64,000 nucleotides of DNA, taken from contig OX387609.1 of assembly GCA_947568835.1 (NCBI GenBank), forward strand, positions 9,315,660-9,379,659. The letters are read 5' to 3'. The DNA is from Protonemura montana (Eukaryota; Arthropoda; Insecta; Plecoptera; Nemouridae). Each line of letters opens with the position of its first letter. The stretch's first letter is position 1. Shown piece after piece: positions 17,580 through 30,200 of the stretch. Both the position numbers and the translations under genes were made by a program. The notes under the pieces are model-generated. The model made no database searches and was not told the DNA's origin. It saw only the letters and a program-made list of their open reading frames with translations.

Positions 17580-20500
17580 AAATAGTGGTGTTTTTACTTG
17601 GCATTCAATAGACCCAGGTTTTAAATAGTTTGCCTCCATATTCATGTGTGATTTTTACGTTGACAAGTTGTCTCAAGTTTTGGATAAAATTCTTTTTGAT
17701 AAATTCCATTTATAGCCGGACAGATCCAACAAACCCAACAGAATTTTCTTCAGAATAACAAAAACTAAACAAAATAGACAAACTCACGGGCCTTTTACAG
17801 GTATTTTTACAAATTTTTTCATCGCTTAGCTTGTATGTGCATTAAACGGGCATTAATTGAATTGAACGAAAATTGATTAAGAATATTTATTTTATTTCAC
17901 AAATCCTCAATTTTTTTTAAAACTAAAACTGTTCGTTTGTTCACTTTACCTGCATTGGGCGATCAGTTTTCACTCATCTCATCTCTCGAGAACTAAGATA
18001 TTTTTTTATCATTTATCCGATTGCAATATTGGTAGTTATGGTCTCTCAATAGTGAAATGCATATTTTGAGATATGTCAAGGAATTTAGAGCTGCAGTGAA
18101 ATAATCTATTATGAAATTAAAGTTAGAATATTCGATTGTTGTTATTGAACATTTTTGGAAGTTTTGGAAGTAGTTATTGAATTAAGGATATTATCTTTTT
18201 TTTTATCTATGCAGCCACACGCAATGTTTTTATCATTTAATTCAATGATTCTAATCCAATTTATGGTACTTTTATCAAAACTTTTTTAGGAAAACGTTGG
18301 TCAATATGGCATCGGAGAAAAGATTCTCCATGGAAAGAGTTTCTTTCCAAAGCGTCAATTCACAGCGTTTGATCGCCACGTAACAGAGTTATTTTTCTGA
18401 AAAAATTATGAAATTTCTAAAATAGCTTGACATCACGTTCTCTTTAAAGTCTCTGGTTAGGCAAACATTTGTTTCTTATTACAAAAAGCGTTCCTCTTCT
18501 TGGTGTGATTTTAATTTTGATTCAAACTTGTGGTTTGTAGAGAGGAAAAGCAGCTACCGGTTTAAAGTGACCTAATTCACCTCAAACATTAGTCTCGCTG
18601 TTGGATGTAAATAATAAATTTAACTATTATTTAATTATATTTAATGCGCATTAAATTATAAGAGGAAAGAACGAGTCATATATTTGGCTACCACTTGGTT
18701 TCATGTCGCATGATTAGCAGGATAAGAACCAAATGTAAAGGAATGTCTGGAAACAGAAATTACTTCAAAAGCATTGAAAAAAATTGCAATCACGTCGTTT
18801 TTGTTTGTTTTTTAATTTGATTTGTTATCACTGATAACAATTTCGGCTTGTCCATAATTAGATCTATGGTAATTATATTATCAATATATTATCTTTTCTT
18901 TTATTAAAGATGTTTCTTCGGTTAGTTTTCTTAACTGAGTTTCTTCGAAACTTCTTGAGAATGCAAAACTTGATCTTAAGAAGGTAAAAATAGTTATTTA
19001 TTGCAAGAAACAAACTTTTGTTTTCCAAAAAAATTTGTAAAAATGTTTTTGCAGCTCCACGGCTATTAGTTTGAAAAACAATAATTTTAAAACCAAAACA
19101 TTGGAAAGGATTTATTGACAAAAGAATACCTGGACAAATCAATGAAAATATTCTCTAGACAAAGGGCACTGATTGCAAATGTGCCTTAATATACTGGAGA
19201 CCATTGCAGATTTATCACGTTTAATACATTTTTAAATAATAACACAGCGCTGTTCTTGTGAGAATTCACTTTTTAAAAATAAAAATCCAAATATTGTCGG
19301 TTGGACTGCAATCATATGACATCATGGCATCTAACTAATTATTGGCATATTACATGCATAATTACAAAAAGAAATCACAGCACGTCGCCAAATATAAAAA
19401 CCTACGTCACGAACAAAGCAAAAGCGAGCAGCAATTTAAGGATTTCACAGGAAATCAAAATAGAAGAGAAAAAAGTATTTTTATATCTATATATCTAATA
19501 ATCAAAATGTCTCTCAATTTAAATACCTCCATACAAACAAACATTTATAAGACTCGTTTGATTAGCATATTTATTGATTTGCCGAACTGGTTCAGTCAAA
19601 TCAGGTCTTGATTTCACAACTAATTCCATGAATTCACAAATTAAATGCCTTTTGAGAATATTCACACGTTAATTAAACGCACAGTAATTAAAAAATAAAT
19701 AAATGTTTAATTTGGCCACAACAATGTACGACATGGTCAACCAACTTTAGACGAAATGAAAGCAACGTTATCATGAGTTGACCTAATAATAAAATACCTT
19801 GCGCAATGCAAGTATTTGCAATTGAAACTCGTTTTCACCAGTGCTAACATTATTGCAATTATATGACCAAGAAATGTGAATAATCAGGTAAGGTTAGTTG
19901 TGTTTTTTTTTAGTTAATTAACTTGTGATTTACAAGAAATTAAAATTCTTCGTTCCAGAAGGAAAAATAAAGAAATACCATTTTTAATGTTTGCCTTTAT
20001 TTAAAAATAGTGTCCCTAGAGTTCATTAAAAAGTAGTTTTACATTTGAACAGATATTTTTTGGCAAAATCTGTTTATTTTTGTACGTCTATGTTAAAATA
20101 TGAAGAAAAACAGTGAATATAAGGTGTGGTCAACACTTACTTCATTTTATGATTTAAAAGAGGTTCAAAGATTGGTTAAAAGAGATTTTTGTTTTCTTGA
20201 ACAGTACCCTTAAGACAGTTAAAACAAAAACGGCTTTGTATTGCTGGGTTTAATATTAAAAGCGCAATTTTTCTCACAAATTATTTTTACCTCAGCAGCA
20301 TTAATACTCTTGCTCTGTACTTCTTTTTGATCAAAATTAACAGCCAATTATCGAGTGATCTTGGAGCTATGCTGGTTGGGGTAAAAGGAACTGAACACAG
20401 CCCAAACATCTAAATATAAATATTAAATACATATGTTTATGGTTACACAACAACACATCTTCCAGATGAGACAAATACAAAGATTAACAATGTTTCTTTA

Positions 20501-21470
20501 GATTTTTAAGGACATTCCTCATAGACAACCAATTATTCCGCTAGAATTGAACATCAAATTCTATATTTAAAAATAACGCAGGGCACCACATTTAATTGTA
20601 TATTTGAGAGAAAATGGATCAAGATTACGAAGAAAAGACTAGAAAACTCGTAACTGGAAAAGGTAAAGTTAAAAAAAAAAAACATTAATATTTTTTTTTT
20701 ATTATCGGGCATTTTTGCTGAAGTAAGCAGTGTTTGGGTAAACGGCTACGAAATCGACTTGTAAATTACCTGTGAATGCACTTGAATATAGCTGCGTAAT
20801 TTTTGTGACGTCCAATATAGTTTTTTGTAATTATATGGCTGACAAACAGGATACGGGGCTTGGATTAATAAAGGCAATTGTGAGTTTAAAATACAAATGT
20901 CATGTAATTTCTTATCTCTTCTCTTTACTCTAGCACAGTAGAATTATTTCATAATCTTGCGTTTTGAAAAATGAAATATGGAAATAAGTTGAGGTTAGAT
21001 TGATAAATGATCAATACAATTTACCGCTGAATCAAAATACATAGAATTCTTTGTGATTTTAAGGCAGTTTTGTGATTTTAATTTCACACATAATTACTTT
21101 TTACGTTAGTTTTTATGCTATTCTTATCTTAAATCTAAAACGATTTATTTGAAATATTTATTGTTTAATCGCTGGTGACCTGGCATGGTTATTTTGCTTA
21201 CCCTGATAATGCATTAGAAACTAGCAAACCACCCCCAGCTGAATTGGAGAACAGGAACAGCTCCAATATTTTTAATATGCCTAAGAACTTCGATTCAGTT
21301 TTAAGAGGTTTGCTTTTCTTCATTTACCAGACCAGGTAACTGTGGTTGATGCATTTTTGCTAAATTTTTAATTCTTAAAATCCGGTTTTTCCTTATTGAG
21401 TTTAACCACTGAAAGTTGGCAAGATTTCTATATCAAAAAGAACATCTTTATTCTATATTAAGGTCGTTGT
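17580..21470. other. Gene-free AT-rich stretch
   Basis: About 3.9 kb with long homopolymers and no convincing exon. A 49-base ATG...donor segment at 20614-20662 (MDQDYEEKTRKLVTGK) is the only possible coding scrap and has no partner exon. Confidence 0.4.
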
Positions 21471-21480
21471 ATCGGGTTAT

Positions 21481-21908
21481 TACTCAGGTCTATTGGAGTG
21501 GGAGCTTACTCAGGTCTATTGGAGTGGGAGCTTACTCAGGTCTTTTGGAGTGGGAGCTAACTCAGGTCTATTGGAGTGGGAGCTTACTCAGGTCTATTGG
21601 AGTGGGAGCTTACTCAGGTATATTGGAGTGGGAGCTTACTCAGGTCTTTTGGAGTGGGAGCTTACTCAGGTCTTTTGGAGTGGGAGCTAACTCAGGTCTA
21701 TTGGAGTGGGAGCTTACTCAGGTATATTGGAGTGGGAGCTAACTCAGGTCTATTGGAGTGGGAGCTTACTCAGGTATATTGGAGTGGGAGCTTACTCAGG
21801 TCTATTGGAGTGGGAGCTAACTCAGGTCTATTGGAGTGGGAGCTTACTCAGGTCTATTGGAGTGGGAGCTTACTCAGGTCTATTGGAGTGGGTGCTTACT
21901 CAGGTCTA
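21481..21908. repeat. 26-bp minisatellite, about 16.5 copies
   Basis: The unit is TACTCAGGTCTATTGGAGTG followed by GGAGCT, 26 bases, repeated head to tail. Variants are A/T at the first base, TCTATT/TCTTTT/TATATT, and one GGTGCT unit at the right end. Because 26 is not a multiple of 3, all three plus frames stay open and give long spurious ORFs. No coding role is inferred. Confidence 0.95.
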
Positions 21909-22279
21909 TATCTAGGCTTACTGGATGCAACTAATCGGCCAAACCACTTGTCCGATCGCGACGAAACAAAAACTAGGCTACTCATCACACTATTGGCAAC
22001 AGATTGAATATTTTGAAAATTAAAAATATAATTTAGTTTTATAGTTACACGCGTTGTAAAAGAGTTTGTTCAAGGCGATTTCCGGTGTTTTGCAGGAAAA
22101 AAATCTGAATTTTCGAAGTGGGAACCAAAATTCTTGTCATTCTTGTTCTTACTTAATTAAAAAAAAAAACATTGCTTTTGTTTCAACAAAGCAGCCTGGA
22201 ATTGTGTTCTTTTTAATAATAAAAAAACTAGACATTTATTTATTTATTTATTTATTTTTTTTATAATTTTAAACGCTCT

Positions 22280-24090
22280 CAGGAAGGAGATCTCAGTGCC
22301 TAGCCACGGACTACGTGTGCTTGTGCTAAAAATTAAATTTACATTTCCCACCTTTCGCCATGTAGTAATACTAGACTACAGAATAATATCGTACTAAAAA
22401 TGTGCATAAAAACTAAAATATTTTTGCATTTTGCAGACGCTTTTGTCATTTACGTTTATAATTAACGTTTGGCTAGTTATTTAATCTAAAATTGAGTGTT
22501 TGTCGTGAACGGTTTTATTTGCGAGACTCAAATCGCCTCGTGATGATTTCGGAAAATTTTCAGAGCTTCTCGAAATATCAGTCTATGCACATGCCATTTA
22601 TTGAAACTAGCCAATAGGAAGTGGGCCAGCAGCCACCATTTGTCAAACTGTCAAATTGCTAACTGCAATCACTCAGTGCAGATGCAAGCAAAACTACAAA
22701 AATCGCAACACACCAAACAAAATTCCCCGCAAAATTGAGATGGAATTAAGTTATTTAATACTTAATAACTTTGATTAAAACAGTGGAATTGTATTTGAAA
22801 ATCTCCCCTGAATGCAACCCGCAGAGCAAACTCGGCTCCTCCACTGTTAAAAAGAATCAGTGTTCAGAACGAAGATATCAAAAGTCTGTAAAACTTGTTT
22901 GTAAAAACCAATCAAAACTTTAAAAAATTGTATTAGCTTTTACTTCTAAAGCCCAATGAGTGGTCATAAAACGCAACATGCTAGAAATATATTCAATTCA
23001 CAATGTTAATTTAACTTTCAAATCCAACTTGAGACAATTTAATTTATGATTAAATGCATTTATAATATTTGAAATGGCACATGAGACATCACTTATGATG
23101 ACCATTTTAAATAAACAATAAGAAAAAAACTTTATCTTCGAAACATTTGCCGACAGCGGCCGATTGGGCGAAATATTTATTTTTAAATTCGTTTAAATTT
23201 GTAAATTGGTTATCTAGTACAAAGAAAATACAATTTTTCCTGTGACATTGGCACTAAGGTGATTTCAAAACATTGTACGCACAAAAATAATACATATTAT
23301 TAAAAGAAAAGGTTTATAATCATCAAACTTATTTATATTTATAATTTAAATTATGAAAATTAATAAATCTCATTACCTTTATTTTTTTGAGACGTTGAAT
23401 ACTTGGCTAACGCCAAACCAGAACTTTCCATTTACTAGTCATTTAAAAAACTTTACCTTACGGTCATTTTTATGAATTATATTCGTTCCGCTTCTGTTAA
23501 TTGCTCTAAAGTTTTTTTTTATGCATTACAATTTGTTCGTGTATATATAATATAACCCCACTTTAGTTGTCTAACCTTACTTAACTTGCCTAATGAATAT
23601 CAGCTGCAAACATTTCTTCCAACCAATTCCTGAGTTCACTGCAAAAAAAATACCGAATTACTTTGTTTTCTTCTTGGAAATCAAACATCAAAAATATTTA
23701 TACTGATTAACCGATGTGATTAAACATATTTTATTTCTCCATAATAACCTTCAAATGCATTTTAAAAATTTTAACTTACAAATCTTATGACACCTTATAA
23801 GTTGATCTGATATTTAGTTAGCAGATTAGTTAGTTAGATATTTGATAGCAGCTATAGTTCTTTCAAAATTACAGCACTAAGAGAGCACCTTGAAAAAATC
23901 CAAGATCCCTCAGTATGGCCTGAAGGTACGGCAATTGACAGATTTTTTCATCGGAGACCAGTGCAACCCGACACGTCATGAGGACCAACAATCCAACAAT
24001 CCAACAAGTCATCAATAGATGACTTGAAATATTTGAAATAATGTATCACATGCAACTCATGTACATCACATAAATAAATAAATATTAAAC
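22280..24090. other. Gene-free stretch with part of dispersed repeat R-d
   Basis: Bases 22675-22930 (ATGCAAGCAAAAC..., CCGCAGAGCAAACTCGGCTC) are related to 28740-28880 and 30100-30200. Otherwise nothing is recognisable. Confidence 0.4.
22675..22930. repeat. Dispersed repeat R-d, copy 1
   Basis: Two sub-blocks: CGCAACACACCAAACAAAATTCCCCGCAAAATT (similar to 30115-30150) and CCGCAGAGCAAACTCGGCTCCTCCACTGTTAA (similar to 28776-28815). Copies are diverged, so this is an old element of unknown class. Confidence 0.5.
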
Positions 24091-24094
24091 AACG

Positions 24095-24335
24095 TATGTA
24101 GTGGATAAAGTGAGGATCGTGACGACCAGCCTGCGAGATAATCACAACTCAAGACAGAAATCTAATTGAGAGCTAAATAAGCAAGTCCTCGATGTCTTAC
24201 CTTTTCATTTTTGAACTCTTTGCCACTTTGTCTTCAAGAGAAGTCTTAAGATAAGACAATTCAAAATCGATTTTCTTGTGCAAGTGTCAGGTAAGTGGCA
24301 GAAAATTGCAATGATTAAGTTCACCTACTGACTTA
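24095..24335. repeat. Direct repeat R-c, copy 1
   Basis: From GTAGTGGATAAAGTGAGGAT through AACTCAAGACAG and AGTCCTCGATGTCTTA to TGCAATGATTAAGTTCACCT; aligns in order with 25477-25690. The copies lie about 1.4 kb apart in the same orientation. Confidence 0.6.
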
Positions 24336-25215
24336 AGATGTTTCATATGGAATTGAACATGACTTTGCTGTAGAGTATACTGATTTATTATCGTGCTGCA
24401 TAGCATATAATTACAAATGAAATTTACAACATGTTAATATTAATTTAATTTGCAAAAGACATTTGTTAAGATAACATATCATTTAATATTAAATTTTATA
24501 TTGTACTTTTATTTTTAAATCTTAGCAAAGAACTGGTATGGAATTATGTAAGAAAAAATTATGAAGAGAAGTTCGAATATTTTAAAGTTTTGTAAGAAAA
24601 GTTTAAGTCAGATTTCAAGTTAGTTTAGAATGACAAATTAAATAGACAAGTAATAATAACCTTTTTGTATTGACGGAAAAAGCCATGTTTTTCGTTTTCA
24701 ATTTGCCATCATACTGAGTATTTGCAACTGGTAATTTCAAGTGTTTTCTGTTCACTTATACAGGAAAAGAGACGCTTACTTCTGTTAAGTACGTAATGGA
24801 GCACTAAATAACAAGATATAGAGGAAAGGGCACAAATAATGCCACAACAAGGATACCCTAACAAGGTACGATCAGCGGAAGGCTTCTAGCACTTTTAGAC
24901 AAGGTTGCTGTATGTAAAAGGGTTAACTGGAAGATCATTCTTTTCTCCCAAAGTCCTGTGCAAAGACTTTTCACTTGCTCCATTGTTTGAGCTATTTATT
25001 AACAACAAAAAAGGAATTTCGGGACCCTCGTCTATAGTTGCTAATGTTATAAATTATCGCTAATGTTGCTAATGTTCTAAGATAGAAAGTCAGTGAAATT
25101 GACAACTGAATAAAAACAACTCAAAATATCGAAAACATATATAAGGAATACAACAACCAGTTCAGTCTTAAATGCGTATTATTTGCAAGCTGTAGCAGCG
25201 TCCATTTTTTGACAC

Positions 25216-25380
25216 TTTGACAGGAGTAGGCTACGTACCGACACCGTGTTTCACTCCTCTCTTCTAGGCTAGGTTAGGTTTATTATAATCCACCTAGTTA
25301 CCAACGTCATGAGACCAGTTTCACAGGGCTCTTTGTTAAAACGCTTAACGCTTTAAACGCTTAACCCCACTAATCAAACA
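25216..25380 (+). mobile_element. 5S-derived SINE, 3' fragment (copy D)
   Basis: Begins GACAGGAGTAGGCTACGTACC and runs through TAGGCTAGGTTAGGTT, GAGACCAG and a degraded end. Head and body are absent; a 5'-truncated insertion. Confidence 0.7.
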
Positions 25381-25476
25381 TCTATCACAACTTCAAAGAA
25401 AAAAAAACCGTTAGCCTTTTGGCAGTTGCAAACCAATTCGCAATGTAAGAAACTGGACTGTAAAACTAAAATTAAA

Positions 25477-25690
25477 CAAAGTATGTAGTAAAGAGAGAAA
25501 TGAAGTCTTGTCTACCAACTTGCGACACAACCATAACTCAAGACAGTATTTTAATTTAGATCTAGAGCTACCAGTCCTCAATTTCTTATCTTTTAATTGT
25601 TGAATGATTTGCCGATATCAGGAAAAGCAATCTTTTAATACAAGTGCAAGGCAAGTCGATGACTGCAATGATTAACTTCATCAGCTGACT
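25477..25690. repeat. Direct repeat R-c, copy 2
   Basis: Partner of 24095-24335, with AACTCAAGACAG, CCAGTCCTCAATTTCTTATC and TGCAATGATTAACTTCATC in the same order. Confidence 0.6.
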
Positions 25691-26871
25691 CATACAGTTT
25701 CAACTTGTATAAATATGTAATATAATTATAAACCTTCTACAATATACGATGTATATATATAATATATAATTTACAAAACAATATACAATACAATATAAAT
25801 ATACTTGAATATACCTGTAATGATTATCTGATAAACAAGTATACAATTACAAACTTATCAAACTTAATTTTCCTAGTGACACTGTTTTTTTGTAGAAGAA
25901 AAATGAATTATTGTAATTTAAACTCAAATGTTGCGTCTTCATTTTTTTAAGCTAAAAGAGCCGACCATTTTTCGTCAAAATCTAAGTGGTGACGTGTGGG
26001 AAATGTATTTTGATTTTGATTTAATGAACGTCATAGATTGCCGTTTCTTTGAGACATAAATACTACTATAAAATCGCTTCACCTGGTAATATTTTGCTTC
26101 TTGTGAAAGTAGACATGTAACAAATTTGACTGATGAAATTGGTTACCTTGTTCTTAAATCTAGAGACAAGGAACTCGTCAAGTGAGATACAGTGGTATTA
26201 TTTTTTATAATACGTTGACAATACTTGTGATTTTAATTTTCTAATTAAGTAAAGAAACGATTTAATTTAACACTTTAAATACTAAATAACCCTTTTTTTT
26301 ATTAAATTTTAGTTTTTGTAACACGAACAATAGATGATTAAAACCAATGTGACACTTGCAAGTTGAGTTAAAGATGGGGATGACAGGGAAATAAAAAAAT
26401 AATACATTAGAAAAAATGAAGGTTTTAACGACGGAAAAAATTAAGCTGGAAGGAATATCCTGGCTCTTCATGAAACTGGAACATATGTAAATACTTTTGA
26501 CAAAAATTATTTGAAATGGGTTTTGGATGCTAAGTGAAGAATAATTAAAATTTCCAACGTTTCGTAACCACTGATCTCAAATAACCTGGATAGCGGTTGC
26601 CATGGTAAGAATTTGAAGTCAAAAAAAAAACAAGGCCGCCATCTTGAGAGTCTCTGATTTGGAATTCTCTCATTAGAGCCAGTGTTATTTTGAGCGTGTT
26701 TAACAGTGATTTTCGTTATTTCTAGCCCATTAAATCTAATTCGGCTAAACGACATTTCATTCCGGTAGGGTTTTTAGTGTTGTCAAGACTTGCAGTTTGC
26801 TGTGAGCATTTAAATATTCGCGGCAATCTCTCACATATGTGATCGTGCCTCGCCCACCTTTGTTTACAAAC

Positions 26872-27317
26872 ATGCCAACTTGCTGTGCAATAAATTGCAC
26901 GAATAAGAAGATCGAGTCTTCTTCTTTGACAGGAAAAACATTTCACAGGTAAGTACTATATGGATTATAATCCTTTTTGGATTATACCGTTTTTGTAACC
27001 GGAAAGGATCAACTGTCAATATTGCTTACTATCCCAAATGACATTGAATTTGAAACAGATATTTCAAATTGACCTAGGTTCCAATAATGGTACTCAAATA
27101 ATTTATAATTTGTTTTTTTAGATTTCTATTTAGAAACAAAGAGCAGCTTCAACGTTGGGTTCTGGCGACTTGTATCGATAACTGGAGTCCGAAAAAGCAC
27201 AGTCTGCTTTGTTCAGACCATTTTGAAGATTCGTCATTTGATAGGTTGGGCCAAATTGTCCGGCGAAAGGATGGAGCTGTTCCCTGTGTGTTTAGTTATC
27301 CTGCTCATCTGATAAAG
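26872..27317 (+). CDS. THAP-domain protein, first two coding exons (partial)
   Basis: ATG at 26872 opens a THAP C2CH zinc finger, a sequence-specific DNA-binding domain. Exon 1, 26872-26948, ends CACAG/GTAAGT; exon 2, 27122-27317, follows TTTTTTTAG and ends AAG/GTATTT. Phases close, giving 91 residues. Zinc ligands fit Cys4 or Cys5, Cys9, Cys56 and His59 (LLCSDHF). Trp38 and the S-P-K-K-H motif are present, and the domain closes with AVPCVF (78-83), equivalent to the diagnostic AVPTIF. The domain is N-terminal, as is usual. No later exon is certain. The ORF at 27380-27703, 62 bases beyond, looks transposon-like, so this may be a domesticated or recently live THAP transposon rather than a host regulator. 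Confidence 0.7.
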
Positions 27318-27379
27318 GTATTTATAATCATTCAGGTCTAAGTACTTATCAACTATCAAAAGGTCAATGTTCTTGTTGA

Positions 27380-27703
27380 AACTTTGTTATTTGTTTCAAA
27401 CTTCTGCGTCGAGAAATCATTGTGTTGGGTGCAAAACATGGAGCGATCCTTTCAAAGGGACCTGAGGTTACAGCCAAGATCACGGGGAAAGTCTTAGCCT
27501 CTTCGGGAAACAGGCCACTCTATCCCACTTTGGAAGACCACGTGTACGACACAGACGTAGAAAGCAACCACCTCCATCGTTTGGTGAAGACTGTAGCTTC
27601 ATGCTACATCCGAATTCGAATGGTTCATGAAGGAAAGAAGATTACTGGACAGGCGAACAGATTCGAAAGAAACTGTAGATTCGTTATTTTTCAACACCAG
27701 TAA
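27380..27703 (+). pseudogene. Transposon-like ORF fragment downstream of the THAP exons
   Basis: Open from an in-frame stop just before 27380 to TAA 27701-27703. The peptide includes GAILSKGPEVTAKITGKVL, DHVYDTDVESNHLHRLVKTV and ASCYIRIRMVHEGKK, ending FVIFQHQ. The D-T-D-x-x-x-N-H ... Y-x-x-I-R-M-x-H ... F-x-x-Q architecture resembles C-terminal segments of repetitive arthropod and cnidarian ORFs linked to THAP transposases. That is a recollection of a pattern, not a search result. No phase-compatible acceptor from the exon ending at 27317 was found. Confidence 0.4.
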
Positions 27704-27760
27704 TGTCACATACCTACCCAAGACCAAGGTACTTCCTGGCTTCAACACAAAAATTGGACC

Positions 27761-27946
27761 GTGGTAAGACGAAGTGCCTCAGGGGGAAGCATCCACATTA
27801 AAACAATTGTAATAACGCTTCAAAGCCGATACCTCCATCTAGAACAAAATATTATTGATAAGGTGATGTGGAAATGCGGCAAATTATTCTTGAACTTTCG
27901 TGTCCAAATCAAGTGGACTGAGTTTTATCATTCATGTGCCAGTTAA
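27761..27946 (+). pseudogene. Second short ORF in the THAP-associated element
   Basis: Reads ...YLHLEQNIIDKVMWKCGKLF then LNFRVQIKWTEFYHS to TAA. The composition (W-K-C-G-K, aromatic residues) looks coding, but the family is not recognised. It may belong to the same decayed element as 27380-27703 after a frameshift. Confidence 0.3.
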
Positions 27947-28739
27947 ATATAAGTAGTCAGCTAAGTTAAAAACATCTGTAACGTAGTATATAGTATGAAG
28001 TTCATATTTATTAATATGCAATGCTCCTGTACTGGCTTTTGAGTCACAATTAAATCAAAGAATAAATAAATAGATTTAAGCAGAGATATATGTACAAGGG
28101 AACCAAATTAGACTCTTTGTCTACAAGCTAGTTGATTATTAACACAAATAAAATATAAACCAACACCTGAGAGTAAAAATGTGTACTTGAATGTTTCTAG
28201 AAATTATTTTAAAACAATAATAGAATGAAATTTGTCTTTGTACAGCTTTTCCGCAAAAGGTTGTGATATTCTCCGTTTGCCAAACAGCAACGTCAGTTCC
28301 AGTTAATAATGCTTGAAGTAACAAATGACAAAGTGACAAATGCTTCCGCTCATCTTTGTTGTCACAAAAGTTTTTTCAGATTTTTCAAAGTTTCAAAGTG
28401 AAGAGATCCTGACAACAGACTGTTCTGATTTTTTACCTTGAAATTAACTTAAAGGTCGTTTGAAATCATTTCAATAGCAGTTAATAGCCATCAAGTTAAA
28501 TCTGTCAAGAGGTACATATTGAAACAGCATTTAAATTTTCAGAAGTTGCAAACCAAAACTTTATAAATTACGAAAGAAGTAATCAGTGTTGATTTGATAG
28601 TGTTATCATTACTTTAATTATATCATTTTTAATTAACTTTTTATGAGCAGTTTTTAATAGACTTTTTTTAATTTCTATGAATTACCTCGTGAATGCTTGG
28701 AGGCCTCCAGATCATTAACTCGGAATTACTGGAATAAAA

Positions 28740-28880
28740 CGAATTTATTCTGCTATCCTGATGCCGATGCAGTGACCCCTGGCCCGCACAGCAAACTTGG
28801 CTCATTCGTTGTTAATAAAATAACGGTTTGAGATCGAATGTATCGAAACTCTGTGAAATATTAACTGGGGTCTTGATCTA
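28740..28880. repeat. Dispersed repeat R-d, copy 2 (3' sub-block)
   Basis: CCCGCACAGCAAACTTGGCTCATTCGTTGTTAA and flanks match 22818-22930 imperfectly. Confidence 0.45.
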
Positions 28881-30099
28881 GTTCCTAAACAATTACATCA
28901 CTTTAATAAGCAGTCAAAATCACCTCTTTAGACAGTACGCGTGACACATGACAAAAAACTAATTACCATCGAGGACTCTTCGAGCGTCCTACATCAGAAA
29001 TGTCAATCTGTAACGAGTTGTTACATTTAAAAATAGTTTAATCTTTCTTGCAGTTAATGGCATCAGTGATCGTTGAAAAGTTGGCCATTGCTTATATTGC
29101 TAACCAGCTGTATTTTTAATTGTTAATGGTAATTTATTTCCATTTTTTCAAAGAAAACACACTATTGATACCTGATTGGAGGTACAAAGGAGCATAGATA
29201 CAAGTCATGGTAAATATATACATAGGTAATTTCATTATTGAATTTTAGAGTCACATTCATTCTTATATTACCTAAAAAAGTGTATTACCTTTACTACTTT
29301 GAATTCATCTAGTGTATACCTACAATGCTACAAGTGAAAACCAGTGTCTATGCATTGGACCTGAGACTACGTCTATGTCAGCTTTTGATAAGCACATTCC
29401 TGATTTGTTGCTATAGTGTGCCGGTCGTAGGGATATGGATTAATGCTGATACAGATGGAAGAAGCAAGTTTTGACCTTTAATTGATAGTTGGTTAGAAGA
29501 GAAAGCCACGTTAGTTTCCAAAATGTAAATTCATTCCAAAACGCCCCCTTTTTTACTCCAGACAATTTTGAATTTTCACGAATAAACTGTTTTAAAAGAT
29601 AATTCCAATCTGGTAAAATATTATTTCTAGCTCTCGAAAGGTTAACAATGAAGCAACATACCCTTTCATCTTCTCCTCCTTCTCGTGTCGTTGTTAGTTG
29701 CCATGACTACCAGTCATCCATAACACAAAACTATTATATATATCTTGCAAATTAACTAATACTGGCGTAATAAAGAAAATGTGAATAAACCATAAAATTT
29801 ATTATTTTGGTATGTCAACCGATTTGATTCAATAATAAGGAAATCATATAAAAATGTATGAATAAGAATTTTTGTTGTAAACAAAACGGAAATTTGTGTA
29901 AATAGAACAAAGTCCAGCCGCATGGAGCGCTCAAGACGAGGTTGGCAAATATCAAGACATTAATTTTTAATTTTACTTTTTTTTTTTAAATGTCCAACGC
30001 ATTATTGATTTTTTTTTGTATTTTAGTAGTAAGTTATTCCTGATTGCATAGAAAGTGTGAAAAAATCTGTGCTGTTCTTCAAGAAAATGAATCGGATGC

Positions 30100-30200
30100 A
30101 AATAAAATTGCACCAATTGCAACACATTAAACAAAATTGCCCGTAAAATTCATGCTTAGTCTAGTTATTTACCCATAATTTTACCTGAATTAACGCCATT
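30100..30200. repeat. Dispersed repeat R-d, copy 3 (5' sub-block)
   Basis: GCACCAATTGCAACACATTAAACAAAATTGCCCGTAAAATT matches the first sub-block at 22700-22740. Confidence 0.45.

Noticed and set aside
20614-20662. Possible first coding exon MDQDYEEKTRKLVTGK with donor AAAG/GTAAAG
   Set aside because: Good start context but only 16 codons and no phase-compatible partner exon found.
21416-22007. Four overlapping plus-strand ORFs of 65-143 aa with GLLEWELTQVYWSGSLLRSI repeats
   Set aside because: Entirely the translation of the 26-bp minisatellite, open in every frame; no start context or splice signals.
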